From assembly GCF_049562855.1 (NCBI RefSeq), contig NZ_CP186925.1, positions 1,674,001-1,738,000 on the forward strand: a DNA stretch of 64,000 nt. The letters run 5' to 3'. Within the stretch, counting starts at the first letter, position 1, and each line of letters begins with the position of its first letter. Of this stretch, positions 14,988 through 24,128 are shown piece by piece. The notes below the pieces were generated by a model that was not told where the DNA came from, did no database searches, and saw only the letters and a list, made by a program, of their open reading frames with translations. Source of the DNA: Ruminococcus_C callidus. GTDB taxonomy: Bacteria; Bacillota; Clostridia; Oscillospirales; Ruminococcaceae. Made by a program: the position numbers and the translations under genes.

Positions 14988-15016
14988 TTGACTTTTCAGG
15001 CGTACCGTGGTATAAT
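14988..15016 (+). promoter_or_regulatory. Promoter of the second tRNA-Gln
   Basis: TTGACT (14988-14993) and TATAAT (15011-15016), 17 bases apart; leader contains TATAGTCGGTTGG. Confidence 0.88.
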
Positions 15017-15055
15017 AATATAGTCGGTTGGAGAGATACCAACAACAAAAGATAC

Positions 15056-15131
15056 TGGGGTGTAGCCAAGCGGTAAGGCAGTGGACTCTGACTCCATCAT
15101 TCCGAGGGTTCAAATCCTTCCACCCCAACCA
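15056..15131 (+). tRNA. tRNA-Gln (anticodon CTG), second copy
   Basis: Nearly the same mature sequence as the tRNA-Gln at 14815-14890 but with its own promoter, so a tandem duplication of the whole unit. The leader and terminator have diverged while the tRNA has not. Confidence 0.95.
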
Positions 15132-15136
15132 AATCA

Positions 15137-15168
15137 ACGGCTCCTGCAATAGTAGGGGCTGTTTTTTT
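15137..15168 (+). terminator. Terminator of the second tRNA-Gln
   Basis: CGGCTCCT/AGGGGCTG stem (one wobble pair) followed by TTTTTTT. Confidence 0.65.
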
Positions 15169-15206
15169 ATGCTCTGCCGGTATCTGGTGCTTCTTCTCCC
15201 CTGCTG

Positions 15207-15253
15207 CAAAAAATCCCCCGTTTTGTTCTGTCACAAAACGGGGGATTTTTTAT
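15207..15253. terminator. Strong bidirectional terminator
   Basis: AATCCCCCGTTTTG/CAAAACGGGGGATT stem with A/T runs on both sides. It separates the plus-strand tRNA unit from the minus-strand clp cluster. Confidence 0.8.
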
Positions 15254-15273
15254 TTTATGGGAATTTTACTTGA

Positions 15274-15445
15274 GGCAATACCGCACAAAGAGCGTCTGGC
15301 GACTTTGCACGCCATCTGCTTGCAAATTTCCCGTCATATTTCACAAAAATGCTCGTGAATACATCAAGTATTCACTCCGCTTTTTGTTTCATCTGACGAA
15401 AAATTTGACGACGCATCTGTCGCACAATCTTTGTGCGGTATTGCC
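15274..15445. mobile_element. MITE-like element, sub-family A, 172 bp (second full-length copy)
   Basis: One base different from the copy at 4824-4995, in the same orientation, with a different flanking duplication, TTGA (15270-15273 and 15446-15449). The different duplications show two independent insertions. It lies seven bases past the stop codon of the Clp ATPase gene. Confidence 0.88.
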
Positions 15446-15452
15446 TTGATTC

Positions 15453-17777
15453 TCACTGAAAAGTTACTTCCACCTTGCCGTCCTTGGCGGAAACCAGCAG
15501 TGTGTGAATTTCTGTACTGTGTGCAATAATCAGAGAAGCGATCTGATCTTCTACGATCTGGCGAATAACACGGCGAATGTCACGGGCACCGTAGGGCTTG
15601 CCGTATGCTTCTTCTGCAATGGCTGCCAGTGCGGCAGCATCGTACTGCAACGTGATGTTCTTTTCTGCCAGCGGCTGTTTCATTTCGTCCAGCATCAAAG
15701 CAGCGATCTTTTCGAAATCCGGCTTTGTCAGATTCCGGAACACCACGATTTCGTCAATACGGCTGATGAACTCCGGACGCAGGAATTCCCGCAGTCCCTT
15801 CATTGCCTTTTCCTTGGAAATTTCAGTGTCTGTCCGGTTAAAGCCTACACCAATGCTCTTATCGGTGGAGCCGGCATTGGAAGTCATGCAGATGACAGTG
15901 TTCTCAAAGTTGACCGTTCTGCCCTGTGCATCGTCGATCTTGCCCTCGTCCAGAATCTGCATAAGAATATTCATCACGTCCGGATGAGCCTTTTCGATTT
16001 CGTCGAACAGAATCACCGAGTACGGGCGGCGGCGAACTTTTTCAGTCAGCTGACCGGCTTCATCGTAGCCAACATATCCCGGAGGGGAACCGATCATACG
16101 TGCCACAGAATGCTTTTCCATGAACTCCGTCATGTCCAGACGAATCAGCGGGTCGTTGGAATCGAACAGTTCCTGCGACAGCACCTTGACCAGTTCTGTC
16201 TTTCCCACGCCGGTAGGCCCTACAAAGATAAAGGAAGCCGGACGGCGGCGAGGGCTTAGCTGTACTCTCGTCCGCTTGATTGCCTTTGCCAGCGAATTCA
16301 CTGCTTCGTCCTGTCCGATGATATGGGCTTTCAGGCGGTCTTCCAGATGTGCCAGCTTGGTGAATTCAGTTTCCGCGATCTTGTGTGCCGGAATCCCTGT
16401 CCACAGTTCGATGACCTTGGACAAATCGTCAGCAGTCACCTGCACTTCGTCCAGCTTCTTCTGGGCTTCTTCCAGACTGGTATTCAGACGAATCAGTTCG
16501 CCCTTGACCTGAGCCAGTTCTTCGAAGTTGATCTCGGTTTCATCTTCAATGGATTTTTCCTTGGCTTCCAGTTCTTCCTTTTTCTTTGCCAGCTTATCAT
16601 AAGCTTCGATTTCCGGAGAACGCAGATTGGTGCATGCACAACTTTCGTCCAGCAGGTCGATTGCCTTATCCGGCAGGAACCGGTCGGTAATATACCGTTC
16701 TGACAGCACAGCACACAGACGAATCATCTCCGGAGAAATGTGCACACGGTGATAGGATTCGTAGTACTTTGCAATGCCGTTCAGCACCTCAATGGTTTCG
16801 TCTACAGTCGGCTCATTGACCGTTACCGGCTGGAAACGGCGTTCCAGTGCAGAATCCTTTTCGATATATTTGCGGTATTCTTCAAAGGTGGTGGCACCAA
16901 TAACCTGTACTTCCCCACGGGAGAGTGCAGGCTTCAGGATATTTGCTGCATTCATGGCACCCTCAGAATTTCCGGCACCTACCAGATTGTGCACCTCATC
17001 GATAAACAGAATGATGTTGCCTTCCTGCTTCACCTCTGCCAGCAAGCCCTTGACACGGCTTTCAAACTGTCCGCGGAACTGGGTACCGGCAACCAGTGAA
17101 GTCAGATCCAGCAGGTATACCTGCTTATCTTTCAGATGCATGGGAACGTTTCCGGAGTGGATCCGCAAAGCAATTCCCTCGGCAATTGCCGTTTTGCCGA
17201 CACCGGGTTCACCGATCAGACAGGGATTGTTCTTGGTGCGGCGGGAGAGAATCTGAATCACCCGTGCAATTTCCTTATCCCGTCCAATGATTGCGTCCAG
17301 CTTGCCCTCTGCGGCACGGCGAGTCAGGTTCGTGCAGTAATTGCCCAAGAACCGCAGTTCCTTTTTCCGCTTGGAACGGCGTTCCCGTCTGGAACCGCTT
17401 GGGATTTCTGTGTAGTCTGCTGACGGAATCTCCTCATCACCGTCTGCGGTCTGCAATTCATTGGATTCCTCACCGTCATCTTTCAGATTCCCGAAAATCT
17501 TTCCCGGATCCTTCATGAAAGATTGCAGGAACTGCGGCATTACACCGGAGCCGCCCATTTCAAAGCTTTCCCCGTCCATCATGTCCATCATCTGATTGGA
17601 GATCTGCTCCAGTTCCTCATCGGTAATTCCCATTTGTTTCATATATTCATCGATCTGCGGCACGTGCAGTTCCTTGGCACACACCAGACACAGACCATCA
17701 TTTTTCTTCTTTTCGCCCTGCATCGCTGTAATAAATACCACGGCAGGCCGTTTTTTGCATCGACTGCATAACATCAT
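15453..17777 (-). CDS. ClpE-like AAA+ unfoldase with N-terminal zinc domain (774 aa)
   Basis: Hsp100 ATPase that unfolds proteins for ClpP. The N-terminus has a four-Cys zinc domain (Cys4, Cys7, Cys30, Cys33) typical of ClpE rather than the ClpN repeats of ClpC. Then come a Met-rich, acidic linker, AAA domain 1 with Walker A GEPGVGKT (189-196) and ILFIDEVHNL (256-265), a coiled-coil middle domain (about 390-450), and AAA domain 2 with GPTGVGKT (520-527) and ILFDEIEKAHPD. An IGVGF segment in domain 2 fits the ClpP-docking loop. AAAGGTG lies ahead of a double ATG. No clear CtsR box was seen upstream. Last gene of a long minus-strand series. Confidence 0.9.
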   Translation of the reverse strand: MMLCSRCKKRPAVVFITAMQGEKKKNDGLCLVCAKELHVPQIDEYMKQMGITDEELEQISNQMMDMMDGESFEMGGSGVMPQFLQSFMKDPGKIFGNLKDDGEESNELQTADGDEEIPSADYTEIPSGSRRERRSKRKKELRFLGNYCTNLTRRAAEGKLDAIIGRDKEIARVIQILSRRTKNNPCLIGEPGVGKTAIAEGIALRIHSGNVPMHLKDKQVYLLDLTSLVAGTQFRGQFESRVKGLLAEVKQEGNIILFIDEVHNLVGAGNSEGAMNAANILKPALSRGEVQVIGATTFEEYRKYIEKDSALERRFQPVTVNEPTVDETIEVLNGIAKYYESYHRVHISPEMIRLCAVLSERYITDRFLPDKAIDLLDESCACTNLRSPEIEAYDKLAKKKEELEAKEKSIEDETEINFEELAQVKGELIRLNTSLEEAQKKLDEVQVTADDLSKVIELWTGIPAHKIAETEFTKLAHLEDRLKAHIIGQDEAVNSLAKAIKRTRVQLSPRRRPASFIFVGPTGVGKTELVKVLSQELFDSNDPLIRLDMTEFMEKHSVARMIGSPPGYVGYDEAGQLTEKVRRRPYSVILFDEIEKAHPDVMNILMQILDEGKIDDAQGRTVNFENTVICMTSNAGSTDKSIGVGFNRTDTEISKEKAMKGLREFLRPEFISRIDEIVVFRNLTKPDFEKIAALMLDEMKQPLAEKNITLQYDAAALAAIAEEAYGKPYGARDIRRVIRQIVEDQIASLIIAHSTEIHTLLVSAKDGKVEVTFQ

Positions 17778-17804
17778 CGTTTTCTACACACCTTTCTGAT
17801 AGGT

Positions 17805-18692
17805 TTATTGCATCAGCTGATAGAGATGCTGAAATAAAACAGACTTCTGAATTTCAGCCTGATTGAAAAAGGCAATCTGATTTTCGCCGTGCTCCACGAT
17901 CCACCCCGTCAGTTTGACCATCAGCACCAGCAGAAAAATTGCCTGCACTGCTCCCAGTCCGGCACCAACTACCTGATCTGTCAGGCGTATGCCCTCGGTG
18001 CGGCGGAAAGCAGATAGTCCTTTTATTATACCTTGAATCAATACAGAAATCAAGAGAAATAGAACTGAAAAAGTAAATGTTTTAACCATTATAATCAGCA
18101 CCGGACGAACATACAGCTTTGTCAGCTGCTTTGCAGCATCGCTGGTATTGCTGGAGAGCACCATTGCCGCCGCCTGTACAGTCCGGTTTTGCAGTTCCTG
18201 TGAACTCTGCTGCGGCAGGATCGCCTCGTGCATCCATGACGGCATCTCCGTAAACAGCTGAGAAGATGCACTGTCAATACTCTGGGACAGTCCTTGCTGC
18301 ACTAGTTCCGCAGGCAGTCCTGTTTTCTGGGACACCACGCTGTACAACTCTTCCGAAGCATTGTCCGGATTGTCTGCGATCTGCTGTAATGCCGCATCGT
18401 CCAGCTGAATCCCATAATTCCCCAGCGTCTGCTGTAAATCGTCTGCCAGATGATACTGTTCCATTTTCTGTTCCAGAATCGCCGCACATGGCTCTGCCAG
18501 CCAGCGGTCGTATACATATTCTGCCGCCGGCTGAGCCAGAACGCCTGCCAGCAATGCCGCAGCAGCATATCCCAGCAGACCAGCAACAGAACTGATCAGA
18601 CCCCGCCGCCAGCCGCCCCAGATACAGAGGATCAGCACTGCCAACACTGTCAGATCATACAGCCACCACGTCTGATGCATGAAAGATTCCAC
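17805..18692 (-). CDS. CvpA family membrane protein with large middle region (295 aa)
   Basis: Resembles the colicin V production (CvpA) family: N-terminal helices with WWLYDLTVLAVLILCIWGGWRRGLISS-type start (about 8-35) and C-terminal helices with DQVVGAGLGAVQAIFLLVLMV (about 240-262). A Gln-rich helical segment of about 130 residues (65-200) is inserted between them and is probably outside the membrane. Start is GTG at 18690-18692, six bases after AAGGAG formed by the end of the preceding gene. It is coupled to the DUF5711 gene. Exact role unknown; family members are linked to envelope integrity. Confidence 0.8.
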   Translation of the reverse strand: MESFMHQTWWLYDLTVLAVLILCIWGGWRRGLISSVAGLLGYAAAALLAGVLAQPAAEYVYDRWLAEPCAAILEQKMEQYHLADDLQQTLGNYGIQLDDAALQQIADNPDNASEELYSVVSQKTGLPAELVQQGLSQSIDSASSQLFTEMPSWMHEAILPQQSSQELQNRTVQAAAMVLSSNTSDAAKQLTKLYVRPVLIIMVKTFTFSVLFLLISVLIQGIIKGLSAFRRTEGIRLTDQVVGAGLGAVQAIFLLVLMVKLTGWIVEHGENQIAFFNQAEIQKSVLFQHLYQLMQ

Positions 18693-18695
18693 AAG

Positions 18696-19865
18696 CTACT
18701 CCTTAAAGTCCACACGATCAATCTGATCATATCCCAGCAGGAACAAATAACCGTCCTGTTTCAGAAACGAAGTATAGGCACCGTCTAGATTTACTGTTGC
18801 CAGTGCCGTACCGGAAAAATCATAGGAAGTGATATTTCCGCGGCTCATGACAATAGCATCGCCGTCGCACACCCGTACTTCTTCCGCAGTGCTGTCAATA
18901 GACAACACTTTCGGACTGGAAACAGACTGATCCAGAAGCACCAGCGAGGTGTTTCGCTTCTGGTCGTCCTGTATGATCAGAGCAGCCTTTCCGTTTTCCA
19001 GATCTGCACTGACCAGTGTGCCGTTATAGTTATATGTTCCCTGCATTTCGCCGGCACTGCTATAGTATGCACAAGCAGTATTTCCCACCACACAGAATTT
19101 GTCGTTGGAGGAAAAACCAGATTTGACGCTCAAAGTTTCCAGCGGCATGGAAGTCCACTGGGTGTCCACCTGATTAAATGTGATGCTGGTGACAGTGCTC
19201 TGCACCACACCATTTTCCACTTTCACTGAAGTCAGACACAAGCCGTTGCTGTCCTTGTGAAATGCCAGATCCACCACGTACTCCGTACAGTTCCGCTGAT
19301 AGAGCCGCTTTCCGGTATTGTCGTATACCACAATGGCACAGGCATAGGAGCCAGACTCCGTAATCAGGGCAACAGTTCCGTTGTCGCTGACGACACCGGA
19401 AAGAATGTTGTTGTCCACAGACTTGCCATAGACATTTTTGTGCCTGGTGTCCAGCCGGAATGAGGTGCCGCCGTTTTCGAACAGCAATACATATTTTCCG
19501 GCAGTATTCATGGTGGCGTTCTGGAACGCGTGCTGCCGGTTATCTCCTGCATCGCCGTGCATAGAATAGGTACTCAGATAGGCATCATGCAGCAGAAACA
19601 AGGTGTCATCTGCCAACGCTGCCTGATAGCTGGAACTTCCGGAAATGGTCAGCGGGAAGTTTCCCTCTGCCAGTGTGCCGTCATTTTGCGTCACAGAATC
19701 GTACCTTCCGCCGATCCCCTCCAGCTTCGGGATCCACGCGTCCCGCTGTATATACAAATACCCGCAGAAGCCGACGATCAGCAGGAATATCAGCAAATTC
19801 CGCAGAGAACGCAGCTTACTGCGTCGCTTGCGTTTTTCGATCATATCATCAGAATCATAGCTCAT
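18696..19865 (-). CDS. DUF5711 family membrane-anchored beta-propeller-like protein (389 aa)
   Basis: A basic N-terminus (IEKRKRRSKLRSLR) precedes one membrane helix (about 23-40, LLIFLLIVGFCGYLYI). The rest is extracytoplasmic and made of repeated short beta strands such as KYVLLFENGGTSFRL, GTVALITESGSYACAIV and DAIVMSRGNITSYDF, as in a beta propeller. The order DUF5711-CvpA, with a stop-to-start gap of three bases, is one I associate with Firmicutes envelope gene clusters (recollection). The spacing of AAAGGAG from the ATG is longer than usual (about 15). Confidence 0.7.
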   Translation of the reverse strand: MSYDSDDMIEKRKRRSKLRSLRNLLIFLLIVGFCGYLYIQRDAWIPKLEGIGGRYDSVTQNDGTLAEGNFPLTISGSSSYQAALADDTLFLLHDAYLSTYSMHGDAGDNRQHAFQNATMNTAGKYVLLFENGGTSFRLDTRHKNVYGKSVDNNILSGVVSDNGTVALITESGSYACAIVVYDNTGKRLYQRNCTEYVVDLAFHKDSNGLCLTSVKVENGVVQSTVTSITFNQVDTQWTSMPLETLSVKSGFSSNDKFCVVGNTACAYYSSAGEMQGTYNYNGTLVSADLENGKAALIIQDDQKRNTSLVLLDQSVSSPKVLSIDSTAEEVRVCDGDAIVMSRGNITSYDFSGTALATVNLDGAYTSFLKQDGYLFLLGYDQIDRVDFKE

Positions 19866-19897
19866 AAGCTTTTTGACGATCTCCTTTCCGACAGGCT

Positions 19898-20635
19898 TTA
19901 TTCATAAAACACCCGATTCAGGTACAGTCCATGTGCCTGTGCGGTGATTCCGGCGAGGACACGATTTTTAGATGCCAGAAGGTCGTCCAGTTCGGAAACG
20001 GCGATTCTTCCCTCGTTGACACTCAACAGCGTCCCCACCAGTATCCTAACCATATTATACAAAAAACCATTGCCTTTGACAAGCAGAATCACGGTATTTC
20101 CTTGCTTTTCTATGGTTATGTCGTGGATTGTACGAATGGTATTCTGTTTTTCTGTGTAATTTGTACAAAACGTTGCAAAGTCGTGGGTGCCCACAAAGTG
20201 CTGTGCCGCCTCCTGCATCAGCGGAATATCCATTTTCCGCCGATAGAGCAATTCCAGATCGGTGGTAAACGGATTCTTGCTTTCGCTGTTGTGGATCCGG
20301 TACATATATTCCTTTGCCTTGCAGCTGAACCGTGCATGAAACTCCGGCGGCATTTCCTCCACCCGATAAATGGAAATATCCTCCGGCAGATACCCGCAGG
20401 CTCCCCGAATGAAGTTCCGTTCCGGCAGCTGTTTTTCCGTCTGCATGGTGAAGCAGTACTCCTTGGCATGCACGCCGGTGTCTGTTCTGGAGCAGCCCTG
20501 TATGGTCACCGGCTCGTTGAACAGCTGTGACAGTGCTGTTTCCACCACTTCCTGCACAGTGATGCCGTTGGGCTGCCGCTGAAACCCGTGATAATTGGTT
20601 CCGCGAAAGCCCATTGTTACTTTCAGATTTCTCAC
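19898..20635 (-). CDS. truA: tRNA pseudouridine(38-40) synthase TruA (245 aa)
   Basis: Converts uridines 38, 39 and 40 of the tRNA anticodon arm to pseudouridine. Visible motifs are YHGFQRQ (15-21), the catalytic loop CSRTDTGVHA with Asp52, FHARF, and GNGFLYNMVRILVG near the C-terminus. The GTG at 20633-20635 is chosen: GGAGG lies nine bases upstream and it overlaps the stop of yfhO in GTGA. Frames further upstream would duplicate the yfhO end. Length is normal for the family. Confidence 0.95.
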   Translation of the reverse strand: MRNLKVTMGFRGTNYHGFQRQPNGITVQEVVETALSQLFNEPVTIQGCSRTDTGVHAKEYCFTMQTEKQLPERNFIRGACGYLPEDISIYRVEEMPPEFHARFSCKAKEYMYRIHNSESKNPFTTDLELLYRRKMDIPLMQEAAQHFVGTHDFATFCTNYTEKQNTIRTIHDITIEKQGNTVILLVKGNGFLYNMVRILVGTLLSVNEGRIAVSELDDLLASKNRVLAGITAQAHGLYLNRVFYE

Positions 20636-23313
20636 GATTCTGTTTCCTCCGCCTTTTCTTTTTCCGGAACAGCAAATTCTGCCTGTTCCTCCGGAACCGG
20701 CTGCAACAGCCGCTTTCCGGTTTTCCATTGCACAAAAGGCACGGCAAGCAGCAGCAACACCGCACCGGCAGTACAGCAAGCCCCTGCCACAAAACCTTTC
20801 GGGCAATAGGTCAGCGTAATGGTATGCGTTCCCGCAGTCACCGGAACGGCAACCATTTCTCCGGCAATGGGTGTGATCTCGGTTTTTACGCCGTCCACTT
20901 TCGCATGCCAGCCGGATTCATAGGGAATCGAAAAATAGCATACGCCGTCCTGCTCCGCAGTCAGAGTGCCGCTAAGCTTAGTGTCCGAAGCTTCCGTCAG
21001 CGTAATGCCGCCGTTCTGCAATGCTGCAAAGCCCTGCTCCAGCACGTCCGGATTGATCTGATACATATACAGCACGATCAGACCGGAAACTGCGTCCTTG
21101 GGCAAGGTCATAGAAACACTTGCCGTATCTGCCCCCTGATAGGTGCCCATTGGGAAAATGAATCCCTGCTTGCCATTGTTGAAATAGCCCTTGTAGACGC
21201 CGTTTTGCAGAATCGTAATATTGGAAACGTCCTGCAAATTCATGTAACCATACAGTGTTGTATCCAGCGGCACCCGATAATTGTATTGCAGGCTGTGAGA
21301 TTCCGCACTGGCATCAGTATGATATGTGTAGTTGCCATAGCTGTTTTTCAGGGCATCTGCTCCCTCATAATCCACGCTGTCCACTTCCAGCATGGTAAAC
21401 AACGGTGTTTCAATGCCGGTCGCCAGCCGGAACAGCGTGTTCAGATTATCGAACGGGTTCGCCTCCGGATTCGGATCGTATTCCAGCAAGGAGGCATTGG
21501 CACGGAAACCAATGGGCAGATCGTACTGATTCCGGTACGCATAGCAGGACTCCGAAGAAGCGATCTGCTCCCACGCACTGTCGTCCAGCACTGTGCTTGC
21601 TCGGCTGATTAGATAGCGAACACCGGTAAAGGCATTTCCCACCGGCGTGCCGCCGCCGTAGTAGTAACGATTTCCCGCCTCTGATGCCGGAAAGCCCAGC
21701 GAACGGATCCACTTGGTGGCATTTTCATTTGCCATGGAAGAAAACTGCGAAACGCCGTGATAGCCATACAACGCCGGATCATTCAGCGTATACCATGTGG
21801 AAAGTTCCGTCCGGTAAAACGGCGTTTCGTCCTGTTCATCGATTTGTTCCAGCAGATTCTCTACGTCTGTATAGGAAGCCGGATAACCGGTATATGCCGA
21901 TGTTGAAACCGTTTCTGTACCGAGCTTCACGTTCTGGAACATCTCGAATGCCAGCACGATCGACACCGCCAGATACAGCATCTTCTTTCCGAAAATCTGC
22001 CGATATGCCAATAGCATAATGCCTGTATACAGCAGCATCAGTGCGGCTGTCCAGTAGACAGCACGGTTTTCCTGCACATTGTATGCAATCAGGAACACAC
22101 CTACTGTCACTGCCAGCATTGCCAGCAAGTCCCACACGCGGCATTTTTCCTCCAGCACGACCAAGAAAGCACGATAGCCCACTGTCAGCAGGGCAAAGGA
22201 AAACAGGAATGAGAATCGATAAGGCAGCATATTCGGAAAATGGAATCCGTGCCAAATATAGTTCAGCACATTGCAGTTACAGCTGATCATCAAGAACGCC
22301 AGCACCAGAAATGCCATGATCTTTTCCCGAATCCGAATCCTGCCGGAACGCAAAAATGGTCCGATCAGCACCAGCGGCAGTACGCCGCATGCCAGATTCG
22401 GCAGACCGTCCTTGGAAGTCGGTTCATGAAAGCTGATGAGATTTGCCGCCAGCGTCCGCCAGTTTTCATAAAACTGCACCGCTGTAGGGAACGCATTGTT
22501 CACGCTATAGGTCAGCTGCAATGCGTAATAAGTGGGTATCAGCACAATTGCCGCCAACGCTCCGCCCAGCAAAGAACAACCTGCCATTGCCAATGTCCGC
22601 ATCGGCAGCTGTTTCCAGCGAAGATAGCACACACACAGACAACAGTAGGCGATCACTGCAAAGATGCAGGTGAACATGCCGATATAGAAGTTTGTGAACA
22701 GCGACAACCCCAGTGCAATGCAGTACAGCCGGCACTTTCCGTCCCGCACCAGATATACCAGTCCCAGCACTACCAGCGGCAGCAGGGCGACTGTATCCAG
22801 CCAGATGATATTCCAGTAGTACCCCAGAATGTAGCTGCACAGAGCGTACATCACGGAAAAGATACAGAGGGAAAAATCATTTCTCCGGAATGCACCGCGG
22901 AGAAAGCATGCGAAAAACAAGCCGGCAAAGCCGACTTTCAACAGCAATACCAATGTTACCGCATCACGCAGAAATGTTTCCGGCACCAGTGCCGTCAGCA
23001 GGTTCAGCGGACTGGCAGCATAGTAGGCAAAAATAGATACGAAGTTGGAACCCAAGCCGGAATCCCATGTATACAGCAGAGAACCTCCATGCTGCAATTT
23101 TTCATGCAGCAGCCGCAGGAACGGGTAATACTGATGCCAGAAATCCACCACCAGAATCTGCTGATCTCCAAAAGGGTGCACGTTCTGCAACACAAGCCCT
23201 ACCGCCAGAAACAGCATGGGGATACCAAACGACAGCAGCAGAAAAATGCGGCTCTTTTGACTTTTTACATTTGTTTGAGAAAGCGGCGTTTTCACAGATG
23301 ATGCTATTTCCAT
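20632..23313 (-). CDS. YfhO family multipass membrane protein (893 aa)
   Basis: Large membrane protein of the YfhO family, whose characterised members take part in glycosylation of wall polymers. Roughly a dozen N-terminal hydrophobic helices (about 25-470) contain the family stretch DFWHQYYPFL (about 57-66) and YTWDSGLGSNF. A soluble part of some 370 residues follows, with WYTLNDPALYGYHGVSQFSS, then a final helix near 850 and a Glu-rich tail. ATG at 23311-23313 is supported by AAGGAG seven bases ahead. Coupled to truA downstream; substrate unknown. Confidence 0.85.
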   Translation of the reverse strand: MEIASSVKTPLSQTNVKSQKSRIFLLLSFGIPMLFLAVGLVLQNVHPFGDQQILVVDFWHQYYPFLRLLHEKLQHGGSLLYTWDSGLGSNFVSIFAYYAASPLNLLTALVPETFLRDAVTLVLLLKVGFAGLFFACFLRGAFRRNDFSLCIFSVMYALCSYILGYYWNIIWLDTVALLPLVVLGLVYLVRDGKCRLYCIALGLSLFTNFYIGMFTCIFAVIAYCCLCVCYLRWKQLPMRTLAMAGCSLLGGALAAIVLIPTYYALQLTYSVNNAFPTAVQFYENWRTLAANLISFHEPTSKDGLPNLACGVLPLVLIGPFLRSGRIRIREKIMAFLVLAFLMISCNCNVLNYIWHGFHFPNMLPYRFSFLFSFALLTVGYRAFLVVLEEKCRVWDLLAMLAVTVGVFLIAYNVQENRAVYWTAALMLLYTGIMLLAYRQIFGKKMLYLAVSIVLAFEMFQNVKLGTETVSTSAYTGYPASYTDVENLLEQIDEQDETPFYRTELSTWYTLNDPALYGYHGVSQFSSMANENATKWIRSLGFPASEAGNRYYYGGGTPVGNAFTGVRYLISRASTVLDDSAWEQIASSESCYAYRNQYDLPIGFRANASLLEYDPNPEANPFDNLNTLFRLATGIETPLFTMLEVDSVDYEGADALKNSYGNYTYHTDASAESHSLQYNYRVPLDTTLYGYMNLQDVSNITILQNGVYKGYFNNGKQGFIFPMGTYQGADTASVSMTLPKDAVSGLIVLYMYQINPDVLEQGFAALQNGGITLTEASDTKLSGTLTAEQDGVCYFSIPYESGWHAKVDGVKTEITPIAGEMVAVPVTAGTHTITLTYCPKGFVAGACCTAGAVLLLLAVPFVQWKTGKRLLQPVPEEQAEFAVPEKEKAEETES

Positions 23314-23324
23314 GCAAATTCTCC

Positions 23325-24128
23325 TTAAAAGATGATTTTTACCGCTACCGCACCGGTAAACAACAGCAGCGTCACTGTCATTGCTGCATAATCCCGTCCG
23401 GCAGCATGCAGCTGCCGCATTTTGGTTCTGCCGGTTTCCCCGCGGTAACAACGGCATTCCATTGCCGTTGCCAGTTCTTCCGCACGGTGAAAAGACGACA
23501 CCAGCAGCGGTACCAGAATCGGCACCAGTGCCTTGGCACGCTGCAACAGATTGCCCTCACTGAAGCTGGCTCCCCGTGCTTTCTGTGCCGTCATGATCTT
23601 GTCCGTTTCTTCCAGCAGCGTGGGAATAAACCGGAGAGAAATCGTCATCATCATGGCAAATGTATGCACCGGCACATGCAGCTTTTTCAGCGGGGACAGC
23701 AGCCGTTCGATGGCATCTGTCAGAGCAATGGGCGAAGTGGTATAAGTCAGCAGCGAAGAGCCTGCCAGCAGCACAATGATTCGTGTAACCATTAAAACCG
23801 CCGTCCGCACGCCGCCTGCTGTGATTTTCAGAAAATGCCAGTGAAGATACACATCACCGCTGTCCACCATGAAAAGGTCTAAAATTGCTGTGATCAGCAG
23901 CACCGGTATCAGCGGTTTGATGCTTTTCCAGATCAGCTTCACCGGAATGCGGGAGAGAGCCAGTGCCAGAATGCAAAACACAATTCCGAAACAAATGGAG
24001 TACAGATGCTGTCCCATAAACAACATGGCAATAAACAACAGCGTCATGATCAGCTTGAATCGCGGATCCATGCGGTGTACCGGACTGGAGCCGGGGAAAT
24101 ATTGTCCGATCGTAATGTCTTTCAGCAT
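23325..24128 (-). CDS. ecfT: ECF transporter transmembrane component EcfT (267 aa)
   Basis: Membrane coupling protein of energy-coupling-factor vitamin/metal transporters. It has the family start YFPGSSPVHRMDPRFKL, several helices and the two coupling-helix motifs QKARGAS and ECRCYRGE that engage the two ATPases. ATG at 24126-24128, with a seven-base overlap with the ecfA2 end. Together with the two ATPase genes upstream it forms a complete shared energising module. No substrate-binding S component is present in the window, so substrate proteins should be encoded elsewhere. Confidence 0.93.
   Translation of the reverse strand: MLKDITIGQYFPGSSPVHRMDPRFKLIMTLLFIAMLFMGQHLYSICFGIVFCILALALSRIPVKLIWKSIKPLIPVLLITAILDLFMVDSGDVYLHWHFLKITAGGVRTAVLMVTRIIVLLAGSSLLTYTTSPIALTDAIERLLSPLKKLHVPVHTFAMMMTISLRFIPTLLEETDKIMTAQKARGASFSEGNLLQRAKALVPILVPLLVSSFHRAEELATAMECRCYRGETGRTKMRQLHAAGRDYAAMTVTLLLFTGAVAVKIIF

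Noticed and set aside
15453..17777. Assignment of the Clp ATPase as ClpC or ClpB
   Set aside because: ClpC-type N-terminal repeats are absent and a four-Cys zinc domain is present; ClpB would have a much longer middle domain and lack the IGVGF-type ClpP loop.
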